From Angustibacter sp. Root456 (GTDB taxonomy: Bacteria > Actinomycetota > Actinomycetes > Actinomycetales > Angustibacteraceae): DNA of 64,000 bases. The stretch is taken from the NCBI RefSeq assembly GCF_001426435.1, contig NZ_LMER01000001.1, positions 446,079 through 510,078 on the forward strand. The letters are read 5' to 3'. A model generated the notes under the pieces. It searched no databases, was not told the DNA's origin, and was given only the letters and a program-made list of their open reading frames with translations. Of this stretch, positions 27,629 to 38,202 are shown one piece after another. The position numbers and the translations under genes were made by a program. How positions within the stretch are numbered: position 1 is the stretch's first letter; the number at the start of each line of letters is the position of its first letter.

Positions 27629-28828
27629 TCACAGCGGCTTCAGCGCGTCGCCCAGTCGTACCCGCGCGCCCGTGCGCATCACCGAGTTGCCGTAGACCCG
27701 GCCGGTGATCCACACGAAGCCGACCGTGACGGCGAGGCCCAGCGCCACGGTGAACGCCAGCTCCCACGTCGGCACCACCCCGAGGGCGATGCGCACGGGC
27801 ATGAGCGTCGGGGAGAACACCGGGACGAGCGACAGCACGTGCGCGAGCTTGCTGTCGGGCTGGCTCGGCAGGATGCTCACGGCGATCACGTACGGCACGA
27901 TGATGATGCCCAGGATCGGCGCCGTGACCCCGCCGGCGTCCTCCTGGCGCGACACCATGGCGCCCGCCGCGGCGAACAGCAGCGCGTACATCACGAAGCC
28001 GATGAGGTACCAGACCAGCGCCCAGACGACGACCCCGATCGCGACCGACGACGGCAGCGTCAGGGTGCCCAGCGCGAGCCCCACAGCCAGCCCGCCGCCC
28101 GCGACCACCACCATCTGCAGCAACCCGGCAGCGCCGATGCCGATCACCTTGCCGAGCATGAGCTGCCACGGGCGCAGCGTGGCGAGCAGCAGCTCGACGA
28201 CGCGGCTCGTCTTCTCCTCGATCACGCCCTGCGCCACCGTCTGGCCGTAGATCATCAGCGACAGGTAGACCAGGATCCCGGCCACCAGCCCGAGGGCGAT
28301 CCGCTCGGACTGGAACTGCGTCGCCGGCTCGACCGAGCGCACCTGGACGGCCGAGCGTGCCACAGCGGCCCGCACCTGGGCGGCATCACCGCCGGCCGCC
28401 GCCACCGCCTGGTCCTGCGCCACCTGGCGAGCCAGCACGGTCAGCGCGGCCTTCAGTTGGTCGCCGAGCGTGCGGCGTACCTGCACCTGCATCACGGCGC
28501 CGGCTTGCACCACCACGGCGTCGAGCGAGCCATCGCGCAGCCGTTGCTCGGCCGTCGCCTCGTCGGGGACCTGCACGGTGCGCACGGTGAGCCCGACGGC
28601 GGTGCCGACGTCGTGCAGCGGCGCGGCGACGGCGGTGGCCGACGGCAGCAGGCCGACCTTCGCCGTCGTCGCGCGGTCGCCGACGAAGTGCATCACGACC
28701 GCGAGGCCGACGACGCTCAACAGGAACAGCGCCGTGGAGATCGCGAACATCTTGCTGCGCACTCGGGCGGTGAGCTCGCGGCGCACCACCAGGCCGATCA
28801 CGTGGCGCGACGACAGCTGGTCGCTCAC
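27629..28828 (-). CDS. ABC-2 type permease (NatB-like)
   Basis: Protein of 399 aa: one N-terminal transmembrane helix (FAISTALFLLSVVGLAVVMHF), a large extracytoplasmic domain (about 45-210), then five or six helices. It has VIEEKTSRVVELLLAT, the typical NatB/ABC-2 cytoplasmic loop. It forms an exporter with the upstream ATPase; the substrate is unknown (NatAB exports sodium in Bacillus). The GTG at 28828 overlaps the ATPase stop as GTGA. Confidence 0.85.
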   Translation of the reverse strand: MSDQLSSRHVIGLVVRRELTARVRSKMFAISTALFLLSVVGLAVVMHFVGDRATTAKVGLLPSATAVAAPLHDVGTAVGLTVRTVQVPDEATAEQRLRDGSLDAVVVQAGAVMQVQVRRTLGDQLKAALTVLARQVAQDQAVAAAGGDAAQVRAAVARSAVQVRSVEPATQFQSERIALGLVAGILVYLSLMIYGQTVAQGVIEEKTSRVVELLLATLRPWQLMLGKVIGIGAAGLLQMVVVAGGGLAVGLALGTLTLPSSVAIGVVVWALVWYLIGFVMYALLFAAAGAMVSRQEDAGGVTAPILGIIIVPYVIAVSILPSQPDSKLAHVLSLVPVFSPTLMPVRIALGVVPTWELAFTVALGLAVTVGFVWITGRVYGNSVMRTGARVRLGDALKPL

Positions 28829-29739
28829 GCCGCCACCTGCTCGCTGACGGCGTGCCGGAACAGCTCGGTCAGCGACGCCTGGCGTCGCCGGAACTCGTGC
28901 ACGGGCCCGGTCGCGAGAGCGGCCCGCAGCACCGGCTGGTCGTCGGCGTCGGGGGCGAGCTCGAGCACGTCGCGCCCCTCCTCGACCGTGTGCGAGACGA
29001 CGCCGGGCAGTCGCTCGGCCCACCCCGCGGGGGCCTGCGGTGCGTGCACGACCAGGCGGCTGGAGCCGCCCGCGCGCAGCTCGTCGACGGCACCGAAGGC
29101 CACCAACCGCCCCTGGCGCACGATGGCCACGCGGTCGCAGAGGCGCTCGACGAGGTCGAGCTGGTGGCTGGAGAAGATCACCGGAACTCCCTGCGCCGCG
29201 GTGTCGCGCAGCACCTCGCTCATGACGTCGACGGCGAGCGGATCCAGGCCCGAGAACGGCTCGTCGAGCACCAGGGCGGCCGGGTCGTGCACCAGCGCGG
29301 CGGCCAGCTGCACCCGCTGCTGGTTGCCCAGGCTGAGCTTCTGCACCTCGTCGCCCACTCGCTCGCTGACGCCGAGGCGCTGCGTCCAGGTGCGCACGGC
29401 GACATCGGCCTCGGCGGCGGTGAGGCCGTGCAGGCGCGCCAGGTAGACCAGCTGCTCGCCGACCTTCATGCGCGGGTACAGGCCGCGCTCCTCGGGCATG
29501 TAGCCGATGCGCCGGCGGTCGGCGGCGGTGATCGGGTGGCCGCCCCAGCGCACCTGCCCGGCGTCGGCCGCGAGCACCCCGAGCGCGATGCGCATGGCCG
29601 TGCTCTTGCCCGCGCCGTTGCTGCCGACGAACCCGAGAAGCTCACCGGGGCGCACCTGCAGGCTGAGGTGGTCGAGCGCGACCACCTGGCCGTACCGCTT
29701 GCTCACGTCGTCGAGCTCGAGCCCAGCCGCCGTCACCAC
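28825..29739 (-). CDS. ABC transporter ATP-binding protein (NatA-like)
   Basis: Protein of 304 aa with Walker A GSNGAGKST, Q-loop YMPEERGLYPRM, signature LSLGNQQR (a variant of LSGGQQR), Walker B ALVLDEPFSGLDP and an H-loop SSHQLDLVE. A C-terminal regulatory domain resembles DUF4162. It energises the downstream NatB-like permease. The start is one of two adjacent GTG codons (29739 or 29736) with GGGGAGG upstream. Confidence 0.9.
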   Translation of the reverse strand: MVTAAGLELDDVSKRYGQVVALDHLSLQVRPGELLGFVGSNGAGKSTAMRIALGVLAADAGQVRWGGHPITAADRRRIGYMPEERGLYPRMKVGEQLVYLARLHGLTAAEADVAVRTWTQRLGVSERVGDEVQKLSLGNQQRVQLAAALVHDPAALVLDEPFSGLDPLAVDVMSEVLRDTAAQGVPVIFSSHQLDLVERLCDRVAIVRQGRLVAFGAVDELRAGGSSRLVVHAPQAPAGWAERLPGVVSHTVEEGRDVLELAPDADDQPVLRAALATGPVHEFRRRQASLTELFRHAVSEQVAA

Positions 29740-29780
29740 TCACCCTCCCCGAGACGCGCCGGCCCCGGCCGACGTCGACT

Positions 29781-29796
29781 CGACCCTAACGGGTCG
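29781..29796 (-). promoter_or_regulatory. Palindrome overlapping the ABC operon -10
   Basis: CGACCC-TAAC-GGGTCG is a perfect 6-bp inverted repeat. On the minus strand it contains TAGGGT (29788-29783), a plausible -10 with a start site about 38 nt before the ATPase gene. It may be an operator for a regulator encoded elsewhere, or a weak terminator for the maoC-like gene that ends at 29807. Confidence 0.4.
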
Positions 29797-29806
29797 GCCC
29801 GACAGC

Positions 29807-30313
29807 TCAGCCCTCCCGCAGCTCGGGGCGGCCCGGCTGCTCGCCGCCGCGCGCGTCGAGGTAGCTCTGCTTCGGCACCATGACCTTGCGGCGGAAGACG
29901 CACACGAGCGTGCCGTCCTGCTTGTAGCCCTTGGTCTCGACGTGCACGACGCCGCGGTCGTCCTTGCTGGTGCTCTCGCGCTTGTCGAGCACGGTCGTCT
30001 CGCCGTAGATCGTGTCGCCGTGGAAGGTGGGCGCCACGTGCCGCAGCGACTCGATCTCGAGGTTGGCGATCGCCTTGCCGCTGACGTCGGGCACCGACAT
30101 GCCGAGCAGGATCGAGTAGACGTAGTTGCCCACCACGACGTTCTGGCCGAACTGCGTGGTCTGCTCGGCGTAGTTCGCGTCCAGGTGCAGGGGGTGGTGG
30201 TTCATCGTCAGCAGGCAGAACAGGTGGTCGTCGTACTCGGTGACGGTCTTGCCTGGCCAGTGCTTGTAGACCGCACCGACCTCGAACTCCTCGTAGCTGC
30301 GCCCGAACTGCAT
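29807..30313 (-). CDS. MaoC-family acyl-CoA hydratase
   Basis: Hot-dog-fold protein of 168 aa. The hydratase region FCLLTMNHHPLHLDANYA carries the expected Asp and His residues, followed by VVVGNYVYSILLGM and SLRHVAPTFHGDTIYGETTVL. Close relatives sit near crotonyl-CoA carboxylase/reductase genes in Streptomyces and are thought to hydrate branched or unsaturated acyl-CoAs. No such partner genes are next to it here. The ATG at 30313 has GGGAG 6 nt upstream, and upstream in-frame sequence looks non-coding. Confidence 0.85.
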   Translation of the reverse strand: MQFGRSYEEFEVGAVYKHWPGKTVTEYDDHLFCLLTMNHHPLHLDANYAEQTTQFGQNVVVGNYVYSILLGMSVPDVSGKAIANLEIESLRHVAPTFHGDTIYGETTVLDKRESTSKDDRGVVHVETKGYKQDGTLVCVFRRKVMVPKQSYLDARGGEQPGRPELREG

Positions 30314-30383
30314 GCTCGTCTCCCTGGTCGCTGGCCCGTCGACGGGCGCCGGCAGGCGCCGCCTCGGCTCATGCTGCCGGACG

Positions 30384-30404
30384 CCGGCCCCGCGCCGGGG
30401 CCGG
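30384..30404 (-). terminator. GC-rich hairpin after the diguanylate cyclase gene
   Basis: CCGGCCCC (30384-30391) pairs with GGGGCCGG (30397-30404) around a 5-nt loop, 30 nt past the stop at 30434. A terminator is likely, isolating the MaoC gene. Confidence 0.55.
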
Positions 30405-30433
30405 ACGAGCGTGCTCTTGGTCACGCACGGCCG

Positions 30434-32053
30434 TCAGCGAGCAGGGTCGCCCATCACGCGGTTGCGCCCACTGCGCTTGGCGGCGTAGAGGTTGCGGTCG
30501 GCGTCCGACATGAGCGCTCCGGGCGACGTCACGCCCGTGGGCGCGGTGCTCACGCCGATCGACACGGTGACCGGTACGGCGCCGGTCAGCGGGCTCCAGT
30601 CGTGGTCCTGCACCGCGAGCCGCACTCGCTCGCACACCACCACGGCGACGTCAGCAGAGACGCCGGACAGCACGATGGCGAACTCCTCCCCACCCAGGCG
30701 CCCCACCGCGATCGAGCGATCGGCAGCGCCCTCGACGGCGGCGGCGTCCTCGAGCAGGCGGCCGAGTGCACGCAGCACCTCGTCGCCGCACTCGTGCGAG
30801 AGCTCGTCGTTGATCCGCTTGAAGTGGTCGACGTCGACGATGGCGGTGGTGAGCGACGTCCCCTCCCGGCTCGCCACGGCGTACCTGCGCGCGAGCTCTT
30901 CGTCGAGGAAGCGGCGGTTCCACAGGCCGGTCAGCGCGTCTCGGTAGGCGAGCTCGCGGAACCGGACGGCATCGCGGGAGGCCTGCTCGACCTCGTAGGC
31001 AGCGTGCACGAGCTGCGCCTGCGTCTGCGCCTCCTCGCTCGACACCCGCTGCGAGGTGGAGTGGAAGGCGACGTACTCGGCGAACGCGGCGGCGAAGTCG
31101 CCTTGCGCGGCGTGCCAGACGGCCCGCTCCTCGTGCACCGCCGCGGTGCTCGCCAGCAGGCCACCGCGGCGCGCTTCCTCCTCCGCGCGGTCGAGCAGCG
31201 TCGCCGCGGCAGCGAAGTCGGCGCGGCGCCGGTGGATCTCGGCCGCCGCGAGCAGGCAGTCGATGCGGGCAGTCGGCTCGCCGAGGCGCACCGGCCCGTC
31301 ACCGTCGAACACCGGCGACAGCACGGCCAGGGCCGCGTCGAACTCCTCGTGCATGACGTGCATGCGGGCCACGGTGTCGACCATGATCGCCTTGAGCGGC
31401 AGGCCGTACAGCTCGGAGGCGCGCAGCAGCTCCCCGGCGTGACTGCGCGCACCGTCGCGGTCGCCGGTGAGGACGGCGTGCCACGCCCGGTTGTTGTGGA
31501 TCACGAGCATGGCCTCGCCGTCGCCGGCCTCCGTCGCGAGCTCGAGCACCTCGTCGTAGCGACGGTCGCCCTCGGTCGTCCCCGCTCCGAACCCGACGGC
31601 GGCCACGAGCACGTGGTCGATGCGCACGCCCACCGGCGCGTCCGCGGGCAGCAGCCGGACGCTGTGCAGCCCCTCGGTGCGCGTCGAGGCCAGGTCACCG
31701 ATGGCGAGCGCCACGGTCGACAGCACGAACGCGCTGCGCGCCTCGAGGTAGACGTCACCGGCGTCACGGGCCCACGCGGCGACCTCCTTGGCGAGCACCG
31801 AGGCCGTGCCGGCGTCGCCGGACCGCATCGCGAAGTCGGCGTTGATGAGGGTGGCCCGCCGCTCCAGCGGCACCCAGCCGCGGCCCTTGGCCACCGACGC
31901 GAGGTGCTGGGCCACGGCGGCCGCCTCGTCGTCGTACTGCGAGCGAGCCGCCTCCATGGCCGACAGCAGCGCCTCGGTGTCGGCGTAGGTCACGTCCAGC
32001 CGGTCGCCGGCACCCGCCCAGGGGGCGGCCGGTCGAGTCAGGAGTGTGCTCAC
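30434..32053 (-). CDS. Diguanylate cyclase with N-terminal helical-repeat sensor
   Basis: Protein of 539 aa. The first roughly 370 residues are Ala-rich helical repeats resembling TPRs. The last roughly 165 residues are a GGDEF domain: RDALTGLWNRRFLDEEL, VDVDHFKRINDELSHECGD and active-site RLGGEEFAIV. The allosteric I-site RxxD five residues before GGEEF is missing (DRSI instead), so product inhibition at that site is unlikely. There is no membrane segment, so sensing is cytosolic. GATAGT ends 6 nt before the GTG at 32053, suggesting a leaderless mRNA. Confidence 0.9.
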   Translation of the reverse strand: MSTLLTRPAAPWAGAGDRLDVTYADTEALLSAMEAARSQYDDEAAAVAQHLASVAKGRGWVPLERRATLINADFAMRSGDAGTASVLAKEVAAWARDAGDVYLEARSAFVLSTVALAIGDLASTRTEGLHSVRLLPADAPVGVRIDHVLVAAVGFGAGTTEGDRRYDEVLELATEAGDGEAMLVIHNNRAWHAVLTGDRDGARSHAGELLRASELYGLPLKAIMVDTVARMHVMHEEFDAALAVLSPVFDGDGPVRLGEPTARIDCLLAAAEIHRRRADFAAAATLLDRAEEEARRGGLLASTAAVHEERAVWHAAQGDFAAAFAEYVAFHSTSQRVSSEEAQTQAQLVHAAYEVEQASRDAVRFRELAYRDALTGLWNRRFLDEELARRYAVASREGTSLTTAIVDVDHFKRINDELSHECGDEVLRALGRLLEDAAAVEGAADRSIAVGRLGGEEFAIVLSGVSADVAVVVCERVRLAVQDHDWSPLTGAVPVTVSIGVSTAPTGVTSPGALMSDADRNLYAAKRSGRNRVMGDPAR

Positions 32054-32070
32054 TCACGCACTATCGGCCA

Positions 32071-32097
32071 AACGCCCCTTCAGCCTGAGGGGGCGTT
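32071..32097 (-). terminator. Palindromic terminator after glcD
   Basis: The 13-nt arms AACGCCCCTTCAG (32071-32083) and CTGAGGGGGCGTT (32085-32097) are complementary with one wobble. The hairpin falls 8 nt after the FAD oxidase stop and before the leaderless diguanylate cyclase promoter. Confidence 0.7.
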
Positions 32098-32104
32098 CGG
32101 CAGC

Positions 32105-33487
32105 TCAGGTGAGGAGCTTGCCGGGGTTGAGGATGCCGACCGGGTCGAGCGCGTCCTTGATCCGACGGCTGACCTCGAGCACCTCTGGGCCCAGCTGGGC
32201 GGCGAGGAACGGCGCCTTCACCACGCCCACGCCGTGCTCGCCCGTGAGCGTCCCGCCGAGCGAGAGCGCCAGCTCGACGACCGCGGCGAACGCCGCGTCG
32301 GCGCGCTGGACGGCCGCCTTGTCGGTGGGGTCGAAGCTGATGAGCGGGTGGAAGTTGCCGTCGCCGGCGTGCCCCACGACGGCGATGGAGGTGTCGTGCC
32401 GCGCTGCCACCTGCTCGACCCCGGCGACGAGCTCGGCGATGCGTGGGATCGGTACGCCGACGTCCTCGATGAGCGTCGTGCCGAGGCGCATCAGGGCCGG
32501 GAAGGCCTCGCGGCGCGCCTGCATGAACATCTCGCCCTCGTCGGCGTCGTCCGTGACGGCGACGAAGGTCGCGCCCTGCTCGACGCAGACCGCCTCAGTA
32601 GCGGCGATCTCGGCGGCCGCAGCCGGCCCCGCGTCGCTCTGGGCGAGCAGGGTGGCGCCGGCGTCGACGTCGAGGCCGCGCGAGCGGAAGTCCTCGACGG
32701 CGCGCACGGTGGCGCGGTCCATCAGCTCGAGGGTGGCCGGGCGGTGCGCCGCCACGATGCTCGACACGGCGCGGCCGGCCGCCTCGACCGTCGGGAAGGT
32801 CGCCACGAGCGTGATCGCCGGTGGCGGCAGCGGGCGCAGGCGCAAGGTCGCGCTCGTGATGATCCCGAGCGTGCCCTCTGAGCCCACGAACAGCCGCTTG
32901 AGGTCGTAGCCGGCGACGTCCTTGATGGTGCGTCCGCCGAGGCGCAGGAGCGTGCCGTCGGCGAGCACCACGTCGCAGCCGAGCACGTAGTCGGTGGTGA
33001 CGCCGTACTTCACGCAGCACAGGCCGCCGGCGTTCGTGGCGAGGTTGCCGCCGATCGAGCAGATCTCGTACGACGACGGGTCGGGCGGGTACCACAGGCC
33101 GTGCTGCGCTGCGGCCCGCTTGAGCTCACCGTTGAGGACGCCGGCACCAGCCACGGCGACCATCGCGGGCGCGTCGATCTCGATGTCTCGCAACGCTTCC
33201 AGCGACAGGAGCAGGCACCCGTCGGTGGCGCTGGCACCGCCGGACAGCCCGCTGCCGGCACCCCGCGGCACCACGGCCACCCGGTGGGCCGTCGCCGTGC
33301 GCAGGACGTGCTGGACGTCGGCGGTCGACGTCGCGCGCACTAGCGCCAGCGGCCACCCCGGGTCAACGGTGTCGGCCCGGTCGCGCCGGTAGCCGTCGAC
33401 GACTCCTCGGTCGACCACGAGCGCGCCGGCGGGCAGCCCCGCGGTGAGGTCCGCGAGGACTGCCGCGTCGACGTCCGTGGTCGTCAC
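32105..33487 (-). CDS. FAD-linked glycolate/D-lactate oxidase subunit (GlcD-like)
   Basis: Protein of 460 aa of the PCMH-type FAD oxidase family. VVPRGAGSGLSGGASA binds the FAD pyrophosphate, SIGGNLATNAGGLCCVKYG follows, and the C-terminal substrate domain has VVGHAGDGNFHPL and TGEHGVGVVKA. It oxidises a 2-hydroxy acid such as glycolate or D-lactate. It follows pruA after 4 nt, so the two form an operon. GTG at 33487 is chosen because upstream sequence in frame is the end of pruA read out of frame. Confidence 0.88.
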   Translation of the reverse strand: MTTTDVDAAVLADLTAGLPAGALVVDRGVVDGYRRDRADTVDPGWPLALVRATSTADVQHVLRTATAHRVAVVPRGAGSGLSGGASATDGCLLLSLEALRDIEIDAPAMVAVAGAGVLNGELKRAAAQHGLWYPPDPSSYEICSIGGNLATNAGGLCCVKYGVTTDYVLGCDVVLADGTLLRLGGRTIKDVAGYDLKRLFVGSEGTLGIITSATLRLRPLPPPAITLVATFPTVEAAGRAVSSIVAAHRPATLELMDRATVRAVEDFRSRGLDVDAGATLLAQSDAGPAAAAEIAATEAVCVEQGATFVAVTDDADEGEMFMQARREAFPALMRLGTTLIEDVGVPIPRIAELVAGVEQVAARHDTSIAVVGHAGDGNFHPLISFDPTDKAAVQRADAAFAAVVELALSLGGTLTGEHGVGVVKAPFLAAQLGPEVLEVSRRIKDALDPVGILNPGKLLT

Positions 33488-33491
33488 GAGC

Positions 33492-35120
<1,629 letters not shown>

Positions 35121-35209
35121 GGCCGCGGCTCCTCGGGGTCGGGTCGACAGCTGCTTCAGCGCGGCCGGGTCCCGGCGCGCCGGTCAGCGGCCAGCATGTC
35201 ACGACCTCG

Positions 35210-35698
35210 CTACGCCAGGCCAAGCACGTCGTCGAGCTCGCTGACGTCGTACCAGAGCAGCTCGTGGGCCGCCGCCTGCCCGACGTCGGCCGCGGCGCCG
35301 TCGTCACCGGCGTCGGCGGCGCAGACCGCTTGCGCCGCAACGCGGACGTCGGCCCGCGCCTCGTCGTCGTCGACGTGCACGCTCGCGACATCGGCGAGCG
35401 TGACGGGCACCTGCACCTCGATGCCGGATCGCGCCAGGCCGCTCGGCCTCACCGCGTCGTCGGGCACGTCGGCGGCCACCACGACCCGCCGCGGCACGGC
35501 GTTGCCCGTCGCGGCGAGCAGGCGCAGCGACGCCTCGGCAGCCTCGTCGGACGCCGCGTACTCGAGCTCCTCGAGATCACCCTCGACGTACCACTCGCGC
35601 ACAGCAGGTGTGACGGCGTGCGCCGCCACTGGTGGCTGAAACCCCTTGTCGCGCAGGGTCTGCAGCAGCTCGACGGTGGTGGGGACGTAGACCCGCAT
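35210..35698 (-). CDS. DUF6912-like hypothetical protein
   Basis: Acidic protein of 162 aa starting MRVYVPTTVELLQTL. It has an N-terminal alpha/beta segment, a long Asp/Ala-rich middle and a C-terminal ELLWYDVSELDDVLG. The pattern fits an actinobacterial family I associate with DUF6912; no catalytic motif is visible. The ATG overlaps the patatin stop as ATGA, so it is the third gene of a coupled operon with the patatin and wax ester synthase genes. The gap to pruA (35121-35209) shows nothing beyond the pruA ribosome binding site. Confidence 0.65.
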   Translation of the reverse strand: MRVYVPTTVELLQTLRDKGFQPPVAAHAVTPAVREWYVEGDLEELEYAASDEAAEASLRLLAATGNAVPRRVVVAADVPDDAVRPSGLARSGIEVQVPVTLADVASVHVDDDEARADVRVAAQAVCAADAGDDGAAADVGQAAAHELLWYDVSELDDVLGLA

Positions 35699-36750
35699 CA
35701 GTCACCTCTCTCAGGGGCGTGGTCCGAGGGCGTGTCGTGATCGGTGTCGTGACCAGCCGTCGCGAGTGCCGCCTCGGCCCGCGCCACCTTGGCGGGCAGG
35801 TCGTCGAGCGGCTCGGGGTCGCGCAGGGCCACCGCCGAGGTGCGCAACGACGTCTCGAGCACCGCACGCCGGCGTCCGACGTCCATCAGGTTGCCACCGA
35901 TGGCCTCGAGGTCCTCGGGGCCCGGGCCGATCACCGTCACCTCCGTGCCACCGGCGTGCACCTTGGCGACCTCGCGCAGGCACCGCCGGGTCACCCGGGT
36001 GCGCCACTGGCGCTCGAGCCGGGTGACGAGGGCGTCCGGTGCGTCGAGCGCGAAGCTGACGGACGGCGCCACCACGAGCACCTCGTCGAGGCCGAGCCCC
36101 GCGAGCAGGTCGACGCTCGTGGACGAGCAGGCGCCGCCGTCGACGTAGCGGTCGGCCCCGATGCGCACCGGCTGGTACCACCCGGGGATCGCGCACGACG
36201 CCATCACCGCGTCGGCCAGGTCGGCCTCCGGGGCGCCGAGGCGCCCGAACGCGACGCGCCTCCCGGACTCGTAGTCCATGGTGACGACCTGCAGGCCGTC
36301 ACGGTCGACCCAGCCGCTGGGCACGACGTGCCGCACCATGGCCCCCACGCTGGCGAGCGAGCCACGGCCCTCCGGCAGCAGCGCCGACAGGACGGCGGTG
36401 GGCGGCAACCGCCGCAGGTGCGCCACGTTGCGCGCGATGAGTCCGGCCGAACCGAGGCCCGGTCGAGGCCGAGGCGGACGCCCGCCACCGGTGGCGCGCT
36501 CGTAGTCCCACTCGAAGCCGACGAGCGGGCCGGAGGCCACCGACTCGCCCAGCTGGTGGGTGCGCAGCTCGGCGACGCTGACTCCCGCGGCGAGCAGGGC
36601 GCCGACCACCGAGCCGGCCGACGTGCCGACGATCGCCTCGACATCGCGCAGGTCGATGTCGAGGGAGTCCTCGATCGCCGACAGCGCACCGACCATCCAG
36701 GCGGCGCCGAGCACTCCCCCGCCTCCGAGCACCAGGCCGCGTCGGGTCAC
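35698..36750 (-). CDS. Patatin-like phospholipase (NTE/RssA family)
   Basis: Protein of 350 aa with the Ser-Asp dyad of patatins: oxyanion loop VLGGGGVLGAA, nucleophile elbow GTSAGS and catalytic Asp in YVDGGACSS. There is no signal peptide, so it should act on cytosolic or membrane-face lipids. GTG at 36750 overlaps the stop of the wax ester synthase gene (GTGA). A lipase coupled to an acyltransferase suggests turnover of storage lipid. Confidence 0.88.
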   Translation of the reverse strand: MTRRGLVLGGGGVLGAAWMVGALSAIEDSLDIDLRDVEAIVGTSAGSVVGALLAAGVSVAELRTHQLGESVASGPLVGFEWDYERATGGGRPPRPRPGLGSAGLIARNVAHLRRLPPTAVLSALLPEGRGSLASVGAMVRHVVPSGWVDRDGLQVVTMDYESGRRVAFGRLGAPEADLADAVMASCAIPGWYQPVRIGADRYVDGGACSSTSVDLLAGLGLDEVLVVAPSVSFALDAPDALVTRLERQWRTRVTRRCLREVAKVHAGGTEVTVIGPGPEDLEAIGGNLMDVGRRRAVLETSLRTSAVALRDPEPLDDLPAKVARAEAALATAGHDTDHDTPSDHAPERGD

Positions 36751-38162
36751 CGGGCGGTCTCCCGCAGCTCCGCCAGGGCGTCGAGCAGGCACTGCGCCAC
36801 CACGGCGACGTCGGGCATCGCATCACGGTCGCCGTTGATGCCGTAGTGCACGCCGCCGTCGTACGACGTCAGGCCGATGCTGAGCGCCTGCCCCTTGGCC
36901 AGCGGGATGACCGGGCACGACGACAGCATCCGCGCGCCACCGGCGTACAGCGGGTGCTGCGGGCCGGGCACGTTGGTGACCACGACGTTGAACATCCTGC
37001 GCGACACCGCACTGGCCACCCGCGCACCGAGCGAGTGCAGCGTCGGTGGCGCGAACCCGGCGATGCCGGCCAGCGTGTTGGCGCTCACCGCGTCGCCCGC
37101 CTCGGCCTGCGCGCGCATCGCGTAGGCGATCTGGTGCAGGCGGATCACCGGGCTCGGCTCGCCCACCGGCAGGTTCACGATGAACGCCTTGACCCGGTTG
37201 CCGAGTCGGTAGGCGATCTCGTCGTCGGCGGACTGCACGCTCACCGGCACCAGCGCCCGGACGACGCTCGCCGGCACCACGGACTCGCCGCGCGTCAGCA
37301 ACCAGGCCCGCAGCGCACCGGCCACCGAGGCGAGGACGACGTCGTTGACGGTGAGCTCTCGACCGCTGCGGCTGTGGGCGTCGCGGATCTTCCGGTAGTC
37401 GGAGAGCGACGTCTCGACCTGCGCCCAGCGCCGCTGCTCGCCGATCTCGGCGTTGAGCGGGCTGGTCGGTGCGGGGCGCGCTGCGGTGCGGGCCGCCGCC
37501 GAGAGCACGTGGCCGAGCTGGCCCAGCACCTTGCCGGCCGTCGCCTTGACGTCCTTGGCACTGCCCTGGAACGCCTCCAACGCACCGCCCGGGCTACGCA
37601 CGGCGTCCGCGACGGCGCTCACGACGAGCTCGACGTCCGTAGGCTCCTTGGCCGGCGTCCAGGTGTCAGCGGGAAGGTCGGGGGCGTCCGGGCTGTCGTC
37701 GAGGATCACCTGCGCGATGTCGACCGCGTGCACGCCGTCGACCATGGCCTGGTGGGTCTTGGTGACGATCGCGAACCGCCCGCCGGACAGGCCCTCTACG
37801 AGGTACACCTCCCACAGCGGCCGGCTGCGGTCGAGCGGGCGCGACTGCACGCGCGCGACCAGCTCGGCCAGCTGCTCGTCCGATCCCGGCCGCGGCAGCG
37901 CCGACCGGCGCACGTGGTAGGTGACGTCGAAGTGCTCGTCGTCGACCCACACCGGGTTGGCGAGCCGGCCCGGCACGCTGCGCACCCGCTGGCGGTAGCG
38001 CGGGACGTACGCGATCCGGGCCGAGACCAGCGCGACGAGCCGGTCGTAGTCGAAACCGTCCGGCGGCGGCTCGAACACCGCCACCGAGCCCACGTGCATG
38101 GCCGTCGTCGGCTCCTCCAGGTACAGGAAGGAGGCGTCGAGAGCGCTCAGACGGGCGGGCAC
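36747..38162 (-). CDS. Wax ester synthase/diacylglycerol acyltransferase (WS/DGAT)
   Basis: Protein of 471 aa. The N-terminus LSALDASFLYLE is diagnostic, the active-site motif reads KTHQAMVDG (family HHxxxDG, so the second His is Gln), and PLWEVYLVEG and the C-terminal NVVTNVPGP are present. It makes triacylglycerol or wax esters from acyl-CoA, as in mycobacterial Tgs proteins. His-Gln variants occur in active members, so activity is plausible. CACGAT 6 nt before the GTG could be a leaderless -10. Confidence 0.88.
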   Translation of the reverse strand: MPARLSALDASFLYLEEPTTAMHVGSVAVFEPPPDGFDYDRLVALVSARIAYVPRYRQRVRSVPGRLANPVWVDDEHFDVTYHVRRSALPRPGSDEQLAELVARVQSRPLDRSRPLWEVYLVEGLSGGRFAIVTKTHQAMVDGVHAVDIAQVILDDSPDAPDLPADTWTPAKEPTDVELVVSAVADAVRSPGGALEAFQGSAKDVKATAGKVLGQLGHVLSAAARTAARPAPTSPLNAEIGEQRRWAQVETSLSDYRKIRDAHSRSGRELTVNDVVLASVAGALRAWLLTRGESVVPASVVRALVPVSVQSADDEIAYRLGNRVKAFIVNLPVGEPSPVIRLHQIAYAMRAQAEAGDAVSANTLAGIAGFAPPTLHSLGARVASAVSRRMFNVVVTNVPGPQHPLYAGGARMLSSCPVIPLAKGQALSIGLTSYDGGVHYGINGDRDAMPDVAVVAQCLLDALAELRETAR

Positions 38163-38202
38163 CCGCTCATCGTGCCATCCCCGGCCCTCCTAGACTGCGG
38201 TC

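Noticed and set aside
29507-32881. 1124-codon plus-strand reading frame
   Set aside because: Antisense to the ABC ATPase, maoC, diguanylate cyclase and glcD genes. It contains no recognisable motifs and reflects a lack of stop codons in GC-rich DNA.
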